Source of the DNA: Chryseobacterium sp. ON_d1
GTDB taxonomy: Bacteria; Bacteroidota; Bacteroidia; Flavobacteriales; Weeksellaceae
Length of the DNA stretch: 61,368 bases
Assembly (NCBI RefSeq): GCF_006829085.1
Contig: NZ_BJTC01000021.1
Location: forward strand, 1-61,368
Direction of reading: 5' to 3'
Part shown: one piece after another, positions 40,931 to 48,021 of the stretch
Position numbering within the stretch: the first letter of the stretch is position 1
Layout: each line of letters opens with the position of its first letter
Notes under the pieces: generated by a model
What the model was told of the DNA's origin: nothing
What the model saw: only the letters and a program-made list of their open reading frames with translations
Databases searched by the model: none
Position numbers and translations under genes: made by a program

Positions 40931-41683
40931 TTAAAAATTTACATTCACAGAATATTTATCATAAAAGGCCTTAATATGTGCTACAGCCTCGTCAGCACTA
41001 TCTACCACACGATAAAGATCAAGATCATCTTCAGCAATCATTCCTTCTTTTAGCAGTGTGTCTTTGAACCAATCCAGCAGTCCGCCCCAGAAATCACTTC
41101 CTACCAGTACAATAGGGAATTTCCCTATTTTGTTGGTTTGAATCAGTGTCATTGCTTCAGTGAGTTCATCCAAAGTACCAAAACCGCCGGGCATTACGAC
41201 AAATCCTTGAGAATATTTTACAAACATTACTTTTCTCACAAAAAAGTAATCAAAATTCATGGAGTAGGATTTATTGATATAAGGATTAAAATGCTGTTCA
41301 AAAGGGAGATCAATATTAAGACCGATAGATCTTCCTTTGGCGTTGAAAGCCCCCTTGTTTCCTGCTTCCATGATTCCCGGGCCGCCTCCGGTAATAATTC
41401 CGAAGCCTAATCTGGTAATCTTTTCAGCAATGTCCACTGCCATTTCATAATATTTGCTTTCCGGCTTCAGACGGGCAGAGCCAAATATAGAAACACACGG
41501 GCCAATCTTGGCCAGCTTTTCATAGCCATCTACAAATTCAGCCATGACTTTGAAGACCATCCAGCTGTCTTTGGTGATCGTCTCGTCCCAGGTTTTCTGC
41601 CTGAAACTGTTGTGTAGTTTCGTTTCGTTAATGTCAAATTCCGGATTTACTAAGCTTTCATCTCGGGTTCCATCCATTTCCAT
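40931..41683 (-). CDS. LOG family protein (TIGR00730)
   Basis: 250 aa. A Rossmann-like fold with VSIFGSARLKPESKYYE, GGGPGIMEAGNKGAF and the PGGFGTLDELTE motif that defines the LOG family. Members hydrolyse nucleoside 5'-monophosphates to free base plus ribose 5-phosphate (cytokinin activation in plants); the bacterial role is not settled. It lies 8 nt after the MurU-like gene and is probably cotranscribed with it. Confidence 0.9.
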   Translation of the reverse strand: MEMDGTRDESLVNPEFDINETKLHNSFRQKTWDETITKDSWMVFKVMAEFVDGYEKLAKIGPCVSIFGSARLKPESKYYEMAVDIAEKITRLGFGIITGGGPGIMEAGNKGAFNAKGRSIGLNIDLPFEQHFNPYINKSYSMNFDYFFVRKVMFVKYSQGFVVMPGGFGTLDELTEAMTLIQTNKIGKFPIVLVGSDFWGGLLDWFKDTLLKEGMIAEDDLDLYRVVDSADEAVAHIKAFYDKYSVNVNF

Positions 41684-41691
41684 TGCAAGAT

Positions 41692-42405
41692 TTATTTAAA
41701 ATGTTTTTCGGCTTCTGTTACGGATGAGGGTCTCCCGACATCAATAAGAATACTGTCATGTACAAAACCATGGATATGCTCGGTCTGCATCAGATCCAGA
41801 TACTCTTCCATTACAGAAAATTTGCCTGTTCTTTTTATTTTTTCAAAGATAATAGGGTTGATACAGTGTATTCCGCTGAAAGCAAGAGCTTTAAAGCCTT
41901 TGTTGAACTCAGCCAGCCGCTGTTCACCGGTCTGTACATTCAGCCAGCCTCTCAAAACCATATTATCATTGAAAAGGAGTTTTCTCGAACTTTCTCTGTC
42001 CGAAACTGCTAAAGTAGCAAAATCTTTTATCTTTTTGTGGTATTCTACCAGTGCATTGATGTTAAGATCGGTAAGAATATCAGCATTCATGATCAGAAAA
42101 TCTTCTCCGTGATCAAGAAATTTTCTTGCAAAAACCAAGCCGCCCCCTGTTTCAAGAAGTTCATTGGTTTCATCAGAGATCTCAATTTTACATCCGAAAT
42201 TATTGTTTTTATGTAAAAAATCAACAATCTGGTTCCCAAAATGATGAATATTGATTACAAAATCCTTTATTCCAAAACTTTTCAGATAGTTGATATTTCT
42301 TTCCAGTAGTGGAATACCATTTACTTTTGCCAGTGCTTTCGGATGGTGATCTGTGAACGGTTTAAGTCTGGTTCCTTTTCCGGCTGCGAAAATTAGAGCT
42401 TTCAT
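41692..42405 (-). CDS. Sugar-1-phosphate nucleotidyltransferase, MurU-like
   Basis: 237 aa with the GT-A-like nucleotidyltransferase signature MKALIFAAGKGTRLKPFT, then HHPKALAKVNGIPLLERN, ETGGGLVFA and LIMNADILTDL. Its short length and TRLKPFTDHHPKAL start are like MurU, which makes UDP-N-acetylmuramic acid from MurNAc-1-phosphate; mannose-1-phosphate guanylyltransferase is the alternative. An AmgK-like sugar kinase lies two genes upstream, as in peptidoglycan recycling, which favours MurU. Confidence 0.85.
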   Translation of the reverse strand: MKALIFAAGKGTRLKPFTDHHPKALAKVNGIPLLERNINYLKSFGIKDFVINIHHFGNQIVDFLHKNNNFGCKIEISDETNELLETGGGLVFARKFLDHGEDFLIMNADILTDLNINALVEYHKKIKDFATLAVSDRESSRKLLFNDNMVLRGWLNVQTGEQRLAEFNKGFKALAFSGIHCINPIIFEKIKRTGKFSVMEEYLDLMQTEHIHGFVHDSILIDVGRPSSVTEAEKHFK

Positions 42406-42410
42406 TTCTT

Positions 42411-42513
42411 ATAATTGATAAATGATAGTTGATGAGTGATAAAACTTTTATAATTAATAAATGATCATTAAAATAACAGTGGAAAATAATCATTTATCAA
42501 TCATTGCTTATCT
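42411..42513. repeat. AT-rich dispersed repeat array (ATTGATAAATGAT / ATCATTTATCAAT)
   Basis: Several direct and inverted copies of TTGATAAATGAT-like units fill the gap between the RapZ-like and MurU-like genes. The first 16 bases match 7781-7796. Confidence 0.5.
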
Positions 42514-42514
42514 T

Positions 42515-42922
42515 TTATGAATTCAGTTGCGGCTGTTCATCGTGATGAAGAGTAACCTCAGTTCCTTCAGGATATTTTTCCCGGATAAATTCGGAAATTT
42601 TTATGGCACAATATACTGATCTGTGCTGCCCTCCTGTACATCCGAAATTAATTTGCAGATGTTCGAAGCCTCTTTCCAGGTAATTATCAATATTGATGGA
42701 AACCAGAGATTTTACCAGTTCTAAGAATTTCGGCATTTCTGTTTTTGTTTCCAGATATTCCTGGACTCCAGTGTCATTCCCGGTTTGGCTTTTATATTCT
42801 TCGATTCTTCCTGGATTTAAAATTCCACGGCAGTCAAAGGCAAAACCACCTCCGTTTCCTGAATCGTCTTTAGGAATTCCTCCTTTCTTATACGAAAAGC
42901 TGTGTATATCGATGTGTAGCAT
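42515..42922 (-). CDS. RapZ C-terminal domain protein
   Basis: 135 aa, matching only the C-terminal half of RapZ: SFSYKKGGIPKDDSGNGGGF, FDCRGILNPGR, then FEHLQINFGCTGGQHRSVYCA. The N-terminal P-loop kinase-like half is absent; the gene is complete, not truncated by frameshift. In E. coli this domain binds GlmZ RNA and senses glucosamine-6-phosphate. It sits between AmgK-like and MurU-like genes, so a link with amino-sugar status is plausible. Confidence 0.9.
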   Translation of the reverse strand: MLHIDIHSFSYKKGGIPKDDSGNGGGFAFDCRGILNPGRIEEYKSQTGNDTGVQEYLETKTEMPKFLELVKSLVSINIDNYLERGFEHLQINFGCTGGQHRSVYCAIKISEFIREKYPEGTEVTLHHDEQPQLNS

Positions 42923-42934
42923 ATTCTTTCTTTT

Positions 42935-43161
42935 AAATTTTTAAACCATTAAGGCTTATTTAGTTTTTAAGGGTAAGTTAAGATTCTGATAAATCAAAAT
43001 TGAGTCAGGAAGCTCTTTGAAAAATTCATTAATAAAGGGTTTCATTGACTTTGTAATATTGTTAGTTAAAGCCAGTAATTTCATGACAGTTGAGTAATTT
43101 CTTTTTTGGTCATAACCTTAATGTTCTTAATGACTTAAAGTATTCTTAATGGTTTAAATTT
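42935..43161. repeat. 227-bp segment bounded by inverted repeats (MITE-like candidate)
   Basis: The left arm AAATTTTTAAACCATTAAG (42935-42953) pairs with CTTAATGGTTTAAATTT (43145-43161) with a 2-nt gap. No ORF inside. It contains a 16-mer (42999-43014) also seen at 144-159. The right arm encodes the last residues of the kinase gene. Confidence 0.5.
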
Positions 43162-44171
43162 ATAATTTCTTCAATTTTTTGTTTTGTTTTTTCTGATTCC
43201 AATTGCTGAATGACTTTATAGAGTTCAGGATAATTCTTCATTTGTTCCCAGGAATCTGAAAACTGTATAATGTTCTGGATTCCCTTTTCCAGGCTGGCGA
43301 TGAAATGCTGTTTCCTCTGGATCAATCCACGGAATCCATAAGCCCCTAATACCTGTAGATATCTCATCATCTGAATAGGCATTACAGCATTTTTCAGCTG
43401 CATTTTTGTTTCAGAATCTTCGAACTGCCGAATATAAAATTCAAGCATTTCCTGTTTGAAATCTTCGGGAAAATTGGCTTTAGCCTGAAAAAGAAAAGAA
43501 ATAACATCATACATGAACGGTCCTTTCATTGCAGACTGATAATCAATGAATGATACTTCATTCTTTTCATTGACCATAATATTCCTTGCCTGAAAATCGC
43601 GGATCATAATTCCTTTAGGTTCAAGGCTTTCAATGAGTACTGCAATTTTTTTGAATTCTTTAAGCAGGGTAGACTTGTTGTATTCAAGCTCCAGAAAATC
43701 GGCTATGAAATTTTTAAAATAATAAAGATCATGAATCACCGGGAGCTCATCATAGCTTTCATATTCAAACGTTCTGGAATAATCAATTTTATCGAGCGTT
43801 TGTATTTGCATTTGGAAAAGCTTTTCTAAAGTCTGTCGTACTAAAGATCGTACTTCAGGAGATAATTGCTCTTTTGTGATGATCTCAGAAAGGGTATGCT
43901 GCCCTAAAAATTCCTGGATATACATTGTTCTGTCATCAGAAACTGCAATAATGGAAGGAGTATTCAGGTTTAAGTTTGAAAATATTTCAGAATAGTAAAG
44001 GAAGCTCTCATTTTCCGGAATATTTTCATTGTATGTGATAATATATTTTTCGGTACCGGCTGTGGCCAGAAAATTTACCCTTGCAGAACCGCTTTGAGCT
44101 AATGTAACAAATTCAGAAGATTTTTTACCTAAATGGTTTTCAAAAAATCGTTTTGCGTTTTCAGAAGTCAT
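43146..44171 (-). CDS. AmgK-like sugar kinase (APH family)
   Basis: 341 aa from ATG 44171; 49 residues read further upstream are low-complexity and run through the -7 box, so they are excluded. APH fold with RDFQARNIMVNEKNEVSFIDYQSAMKGPFMYDV: the catalytic Asp-Asn and metal Asp are present. This RDxxxRN and IDxQxAxxGPxxYD pattern is that of AmgK, which phosphorylates MurNAc/GlcNAc at C1. The last four residues (NLNH) are encoded by an inverted-repeat arm. It heads the order kinase, RapZ-CTD, MurU-like, LOG. Confidence 0.85.
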   Translation of the reverse strand: MTSENAKRFFENHLGKKSSEFVTLAQSGSARVNFLATAGTEKYIITYNENIPENESFLYYSEIFSNLNLNTPSIIAVSDDRTMYIQEFLGQHTLSEIITKEQLSPEVRSLVRQTLEKLFQMQIQTLDKIDYSRTFEYESYDELPVIHDLYYFKNFIADFLELEYNKSTLLKEFKKIAVLIESLEPKGIMIRDFQARNIMVNEKNEVSFIDYQSAMKGPFMYDVISFLFQAKANFPEDFKQEMLEFYIRQFEDSETKMQLKNAVMPIQMMRYLQVLGAYGFRGLIQRKQHFIASLEKGIQNIIQFSDSWEQMKNYPELYKVIQQLESEKTKQKIEEIINLNH

Positions 44172-44183
44172 AATAATATGAAA

Positions 44184-44191
44184 CAAATATA
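44184..44191 (-). promoter_or_regulatory. -7 box (TATATTTG) of the AmgK-like gene
   Basis: An exact TAnnTTTG on the minus strand, 12 nt before the ATG at 44171. Confidence 0.5.
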
Positions 44192-44388
44192 CTAAATTAA
44201 CGTGAGTTGAATTATTGTTTAAGGAAGTAATATATGAAGGTTCAGGTGTATTACATTTAAGTTGTAGAATATAGGCTGTATTGGAGGATTTAGAGAAAAT
44301 TTTTTCGTTATATATCACATGGTTGTTGAGTTTTGTATCATGTTTTTAACTTTCCTGATTCAAATTCAGGATATTACAGTCTAATTTT

Positions 44389-44396
44389 TATCTTTG
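44389..44396 (+). promoter_or_regulatory. -7 box (TATCTTTG) of xrtF
   Basis: An exact TAnnTTTG ending 4 nt before the ATG at 44401, implying a leaderless or nearly leaderless mRNA. Confidence 0.6.
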
Positions 44397-44400
44397 CATT

Positions 44401-44931
44401 ATGCTGAAAGACTTTAAACCTGTATTAGGTATTTTACTGCGTTTTATTATTATCTATCTGGTATTGCTTTTTGCCTATCAGTTCTATCTGAATAGTGGTA
44501 AAGATTCCGGATTGGATGCCTTTTCCAGAATTATTGCCAATCAGGTAACTTCTCTTCAGAATGCGATAGGCTATCCTACGGAATTATATGATGATGTCAG
44601 GAATGAACAGGTTTGGTTCTATGTAAAACAAAACTATGTGACGAGAATGGTGGAGGGATGTAATGCTGTTTCTGTCATTATTTTATTTGTGTCCTTTGTT
44701 TTTGCGTTTTATAAAGGGATAAAAACTTTTGTTTTTGTGGGCGCAGGATTGCTGATTCTGTATCTTATGAATCTTTTGAGAATTGTAGGATTAAACATTG
44801 TGATGTCTGATTATGCTGACTATGGAAAGATGTTTCACGATTTTATTTTTCCTGCTGTCATTTACGGAACTGTTGTTGTGCTTTGGCTGATCTGGATTAA
44901 ATTTTTTGCTTTAAAACATGAAAATTCTTAA
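44401..44931 (+). CDS. xrtF: Exosortase family protein XrtF
   Basis: 176 aa with about four TM segments. The exosortase catalytic triad is visible: Cys87 in VEGCNAVSVIILF, Arg127 in NLLRIVGLN and His146 in FHDFIFP. Exosortases are membrane transpeptidase-like enzymes that process proteins with C-terminal sorting tails. XrtF is the flavobacterial type; its substrates are, to my knowledge, undefined. The downstream gene overlaps it by 14 nt and encodes its usual partner. Confidence 0.93.
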   Translation: MLKDFKPVLGILLRFIIIYLVLLFAYQFYLNSGKDSGLDAFSRIIANQVTSLQNAIGYPTELYDDVRNEQVWFYVKQNYVTRMVEGCNAVSVIILFVSFVFAFYKGIKTFVFVGAGLLILYLMNLLRIVGLNIVMSDYADYGKMFHDFIFPAVIYGTVVVLWLIWIKFFALKHENS

Positions 44932-45355
44932 TTGGCTCCTGGTTATCGCGGGAATATGCGGATTGATAGGTGTAAGGGTTCTGGAAGACACTATTTTCTA
45001 TGACCCTTTTTTAGACTATTTTCATGAAGCCAATAAAAATATTGAGTTCCCTGCATTTGAATGGGGAAAACTGATTGCCGGACATGTATTCAGATTTATT
45101 TTAAATCTTCTTTTTTCCTGCCTGATAATGTATGGCTTATTTAAAAATAAAGAATGGACTTTGCAGGGTGCCGTATTAATGATTGTTGTGTTTGCCATTA
45201 CACTGCCAATTTACCTGTATTGCATTCATGATAAATTTGAAATAGGGTATCTTTTCTCTTTTTACATGCGGAGGTTTGTAATTCAGCCACTGATTATATT
45301 ACTGATTGTACCGATGTTCTATTACAGAAAACAGATGACTGACAAGGAAATTTGA
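44918..45355 (+). CDS. Exosortase F system-associated membrane protein
   Basis: 145 aa with four TM segments (about 5-20, 50-72, 82-102 and 120-138). The ending FYMRRFVIQPLIILLIVPMFYY matches the XrtF-associated family (TIGR04127). It overlaps xrtF by 14 nt, so translation is coupled. It presumably assists XrtF in the inner membrane; the biochemical role is unknown. Confidence 0.9.
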   Translation: MKILNWLLVIAGICGLIGVRVLEDTIFYDPFLDYFHEANKNIEFPAFEWGKLIAGHVFRFILNLLFSCLIMYGLFKNKEWTLQGAVLMIVVFAITLPIYLYCIHDKFEIGYLFSFYMRRFVIQPLIILLIVPMFYYRKQMTDKEI

Positions 45356-45365
45356 AAAATCAAAT

Positions 45366-46382
45366 CTAATTTTTTTCCTCTTCCTCATGGATCGTATGTT
45401 TATCCACACTGGTTACATTTTCCGGGGTCCATTCTACACGTTTAATGAAGTCTTTTTCACGGACAGGACAGTCTTTGATCTGGCAGATAGGGCATGAGAT
45501 CGGTTTGCAGTCATCCATATGGAAGTTGAACTCAATACTGCGTTTGATGTTTCCGGCAAGAAGGAGAATAACGTTTTCCATTTCACTGTGTGCATCACGC
45601 AGATCATAATACCAGGGAAGGGTAATATGTGCATCAATATGCAGAGAAGAACCAAACTGCTGGATTTTCATATTGTGTACATCAATCCACTCTGTATGCC
45701 TGTTTTTTTCGAGAATTTTAATGATCTGGTTTAATATCTCAGGATCCTGTTCGTCCATAATACCGCTTAATGACTTTCGGACGATTTTATAGCCTACAAA
45801 TATGATGTATACACCAAAACTTAGTGCTACAGCGGAATCCAGCCAATAGATTTTGGTGAAATAAACAATGACTAAACTGGCAACCACGCCTAGTGTTGTA
45901 ATGGTATCGGACTGAAGATGTTTACCAGATGAAATAAGAACCAGAGAATTTTCTCTTTCTCCTTTTTTGATAGAGATATACCCCAATAAATAGTTAATGA
46001 TTGCGGTCGCAGCAATAATCCAGATTCCCAGATCAATTTTACTCAGTGTTTTTCCTACAATAAGGCTGTGAATCCCTTCATAGATAATCATAACGCCGGC
46101 AATAGCGATAAGGGCTCCTTCAATACCGGAGGTCACGAATTCAACTTTTCCATGACCATAAGGATGGTCTTCATCTTTGGGTTTGGCTGCGAGGTGCAAT
46201 GAATAAAGTCCCATGAATGCACTGATGACATTGACAATACTTTCCATGGCATCAGAAAAGACAGCGTCTGAACTGGTCAGCTTCCAGGCAATAATCTTTC
46301 CGATGAAAAGAATGATCCCAAATATGGCAATAAGTTTTTGAAATCCTATTTTCTCTTTGTGGGTATTTTTCTGGGTATTCAT
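45366..46382 (-). CDS. Cation diffusion facilitator (CDF) family transporter
   Basis: 338 aa. Six TM helices cover about 15-215, with HPYGHGKVEF between and a metal-binding DAxxS-type SSDAVFSDAMES segment, then the C-terminal cytosolic ferredoxin-like domain (HNMKIQQFGSSLHIDAHITL). It exports Zn, Mn, Fe or similar divalent metals by proton antiport. Unusually the C-terminus adds a Cys-rich tail with CKPISCPICQIKDCPV, which might bind metal. Its start follows the asd terminator, so it is transcribed apart from asd. Confidence 0.9.
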   Translation of the reverse strand: MNTQKNTHKEKIGFQKLIAIFGIILFIGKIIAWKLTSSDAVFSDAMESIVNVISAFMGLYSLHLAAKPKDEDHPYGHGKVEFVTSGIEGALIAIAGVMIIYEGIHSLIVGKTLSKIDLGIWIIAATAIINYLLGYISIKKGERENSLVLISSGKHLQSDTITTLGVVASLVIVYFTKIYWLDSAVALSFGVYIIFVGYKIVRKSLSGIMDEQDPEILNQIIKILEKNRHTEWIDVHNMKIQQFGSSLHIDAHITLPWYYDLRDAHSEMENVILLLAGNIKRSIEFNFHMDDCKPISCPICQIKDCPVREKDFIKRVEWTPENVTSVDKHTIHEEEEKN

Positions 46383-46393
46383 ATGAGTTTGAT

Positions 46394-46422
46394 AAAAAAA
46401 AGAATCTCAATTCTGAGACTCT
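46394..46422 (-). terminator. Intrinsic terminator of asd
   Basis: Stem AGAGTCTCA / TGAGATTCT (one mismatch), then eight T on the minus strand; 17 nt after the asd stop. Confidence 0.85.
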
Positions 46423-46438
46423 TTTTTATTTTGTTAGT

Positions 46439-47431
46439 TTATACTAAGTTGTTTGCTACAAGGTATTCTGCGATCTGTACAGCGTTTGTTGCTGCTCCTT
46501 TCCTCAGATTGTCTGCCACGATCCACAGGTTGAGCGTTTTGGGCTGTGACAGATCCCTTCTGATCCTTCCCACAAAAACTTCGTCTTTTCCTTCCGAGTA
46601 CAGCGGCATAGGGTAGTGGTTGTTTTTCACATCATCCATTACAATGACCCCAGGTGTTTCAGATAAGATTTTTCTTACTTCATCCAGTTCAAATTCATTT
46701 TCGAATTCGATGTTTACACTTTCAGAATGTCCTCCCTGAACGGGTACTCTTACAGCAGTTGCTGTCAGGTTGAAAGTATCATCTCCTAAAATTTTCTTAG
46801 GCTCTTTCATCAGTTTGATCTCTTCTTTCGTGTAATCATCATCAGCAAATACATCACAGTGTGGCAATGCATTTTTGAAAATCTGATAAGGATATACTTT
46901 TTCAGTAGATTCATTTCCGCTAATCTCACCGTTTAGCTGGTCTACAGCAGCTTTACCTGTTCCTGTTACAGACTGATACGTAGAAACGATTACTCTTTTT
47001 AAATCATATTTCTTGTTCAATGGTCCAAGAACCATTACCAATTGGATGGTAGAACAATTCGGATTGGCGATGATTTTATCTTCTTTCGTTAAAACATCAG
47101 CATTGATTTCAGGAACGACTAATTTTTTATCAGGATCCATTCTCCATGCTGAAGAATTATCGATTACTGTTGTTCCTGCTTCTGCAAACAGAGGAGCAAA
47201 TTCAAGGGAAGTAGAACCTCCTGCAGAGAAGATGGCAATATCCGGTTTGGCAGCTATAGCGTCCTTCATGCTTACAATCGTAAATTCCTTCTGTTTATAC
47301 TTCACCTTCTTACCTACAGATTTTTCGGATGCTACCGGAATTAATTCTGTTACAGGGAAGTTTCTCTCCTCCAAAACTTTAAGCATGACTTGTCCAACCA
47401 TTCCTGTTGAACCTACTACAGCTACTTTCAT
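46439..47431 (-). CDS. asd: Aspartate-semialdehyde dehydrogenase
   Basis: 330 aa. NADP-binding GSTGMVGQVML (8-18), SAGGSTS, the catalytic Cys126 in NPNCSTIQ and, near 240, the His motif RVPVQGGHSESVNIEF. It reduces aspartyl phosphate to aspartate semialdehyde, the branch point to lysine/diaminopimelate, threonine and methionine. Cytoplasmic. It stands alone between terminators. Confidence 0.96.
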   Translation of the reverse strand: MKVAVVGSTGMVGQVMLKVLEERNFPVTELIPVASEKSVGKKVKYKQKEFTIVSMKDAIAAKPDIAIFSAGGSTSLEFAPLFAEAGTTVIDNSSAWRMDPDKKLVVPEINADVLTKEDKIIANPNCSTIQLVMVLGPLNKKYDLKRVIVSTYQSVTGTGKAAVDQLNGEISGNESTEKVYPYQIFKNALPHCDVFADDDYTKEEIKLMKEPKKILGDDTFNLTATAVRVPVQGGHSESVNIEFENEFELDEVRKILSETPGVIVMDDVKNNHYPMPLYSEGKDEVFVGRIRRDLSQPKTLNLWIVADNLRKGAATNAVQIAEYLVANNLV

Positions 47432-47497
47432 TGATTTAATTAAAAATTTAAGATTAAACTATTTATAAATTATAACGCATATAATTTCTTTATCTTT

Positions 47498-47935
47498 TTA
47501 AGCCCCAAAGACTCTTGTCCAAGGGAAAGCGAATGCAAATAAACCTACTGCAATCAGCCCCATGATCACTACTCCTAAAGAAATGGTATCATTGGATTTT
47601 ACTTTTTTGTTGACAATAGTCATCAAAACAGCTGCAATAAGCATAGAAAATGGATGTTCAACATATTGGAATCTTGCATATGCATCACTCATTAGTGTTC
47701 CGGAAGCTAAAGCTGCTTTCACACCAGGTGAAACAAATAATAAGAAAAGCCCTGCTAGAAATTGAACGTGAAAGAAAATCATTGTAAAAAGTGTAGTCTT
47801 CTTCAAAAACTTGTTCACTTTTCCACTGAAACCAAACATGGTAGCCAAAAGTGCAATGATAAATAATGCAACCAAAAGTAATTCCAGATATCCGAATCCT
47901 TTGTGAGCACTAAGTAAAATCTTGTAAAAATCCAT
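47498..47935 (-). CDS. Membrane protein of unknown function (145 aa)
   Basis: 145 aa from ATG 47935; a longer frame to 47980 reads through the TonB receptor terminator and its own promoter and is rejected. It begins MDFYKILLSAHKGFGYLELL and has four hydrophobic segments (about 15-35, 45-65, 80-100 and 115-137), with AYARFQYVEHPFSMLIAAVLMT between. This fits a small cytochrome b561-like or DoxX-like four-helix membrane protein, but I do not recognise a named family. Confidence 0.75.
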   Translation of the reverse strand: MDFYKILLSAHKGFGYLELLLVALFIIALLATMFGFSGKVNKFLKKTTLFTMIFFHVQFLAGLFLLFVSPGVKAALASGTLMSDAYARFQYVEHPFSMLIAAVLMTIVNKKVKSNDTISLGVVIMGLIAVGLFAFAFPWTRVFGA

Positions 47936-47954
47936 AATCCTATTTTTTTGTACA

Positions 47955-47962
47955 CAAAGATA
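47955..47962 (-). promoter_or_regulatory. -7 box (TATCTTTG) of the 145-aa membrane protein gene
   Basis: An exact TAnnTTTG on the minus strand, 19 nt before the ATG at 47935, directly beside the preceding terminator. Confidence 0.55.
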
Positions 47963-47990
47963 ACAAAAATCCCGGCTCAAAGCCGGGATT
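47963..47990 (-). terminator. Intrinsic terminator of the 865-aa TonB receptor gene
   Basis: A 10-bp stem AATCCCGGCT / AGCCGGGATT with a 3-nt loop (47968-47990), then TTTTTG on the minus strand; 31 nt after the stop. Confidence 0.92.
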
Positions 47991-48021
47991 GATATTGAGA
48001 AAATCTAATATTGTGATATTA

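Noticed and set aside
47936..47980. Longer N-terminus of the 145-aa membrane protein
   Set aside because: It would be encoded by the terminator and the promoter of neighbouring units.
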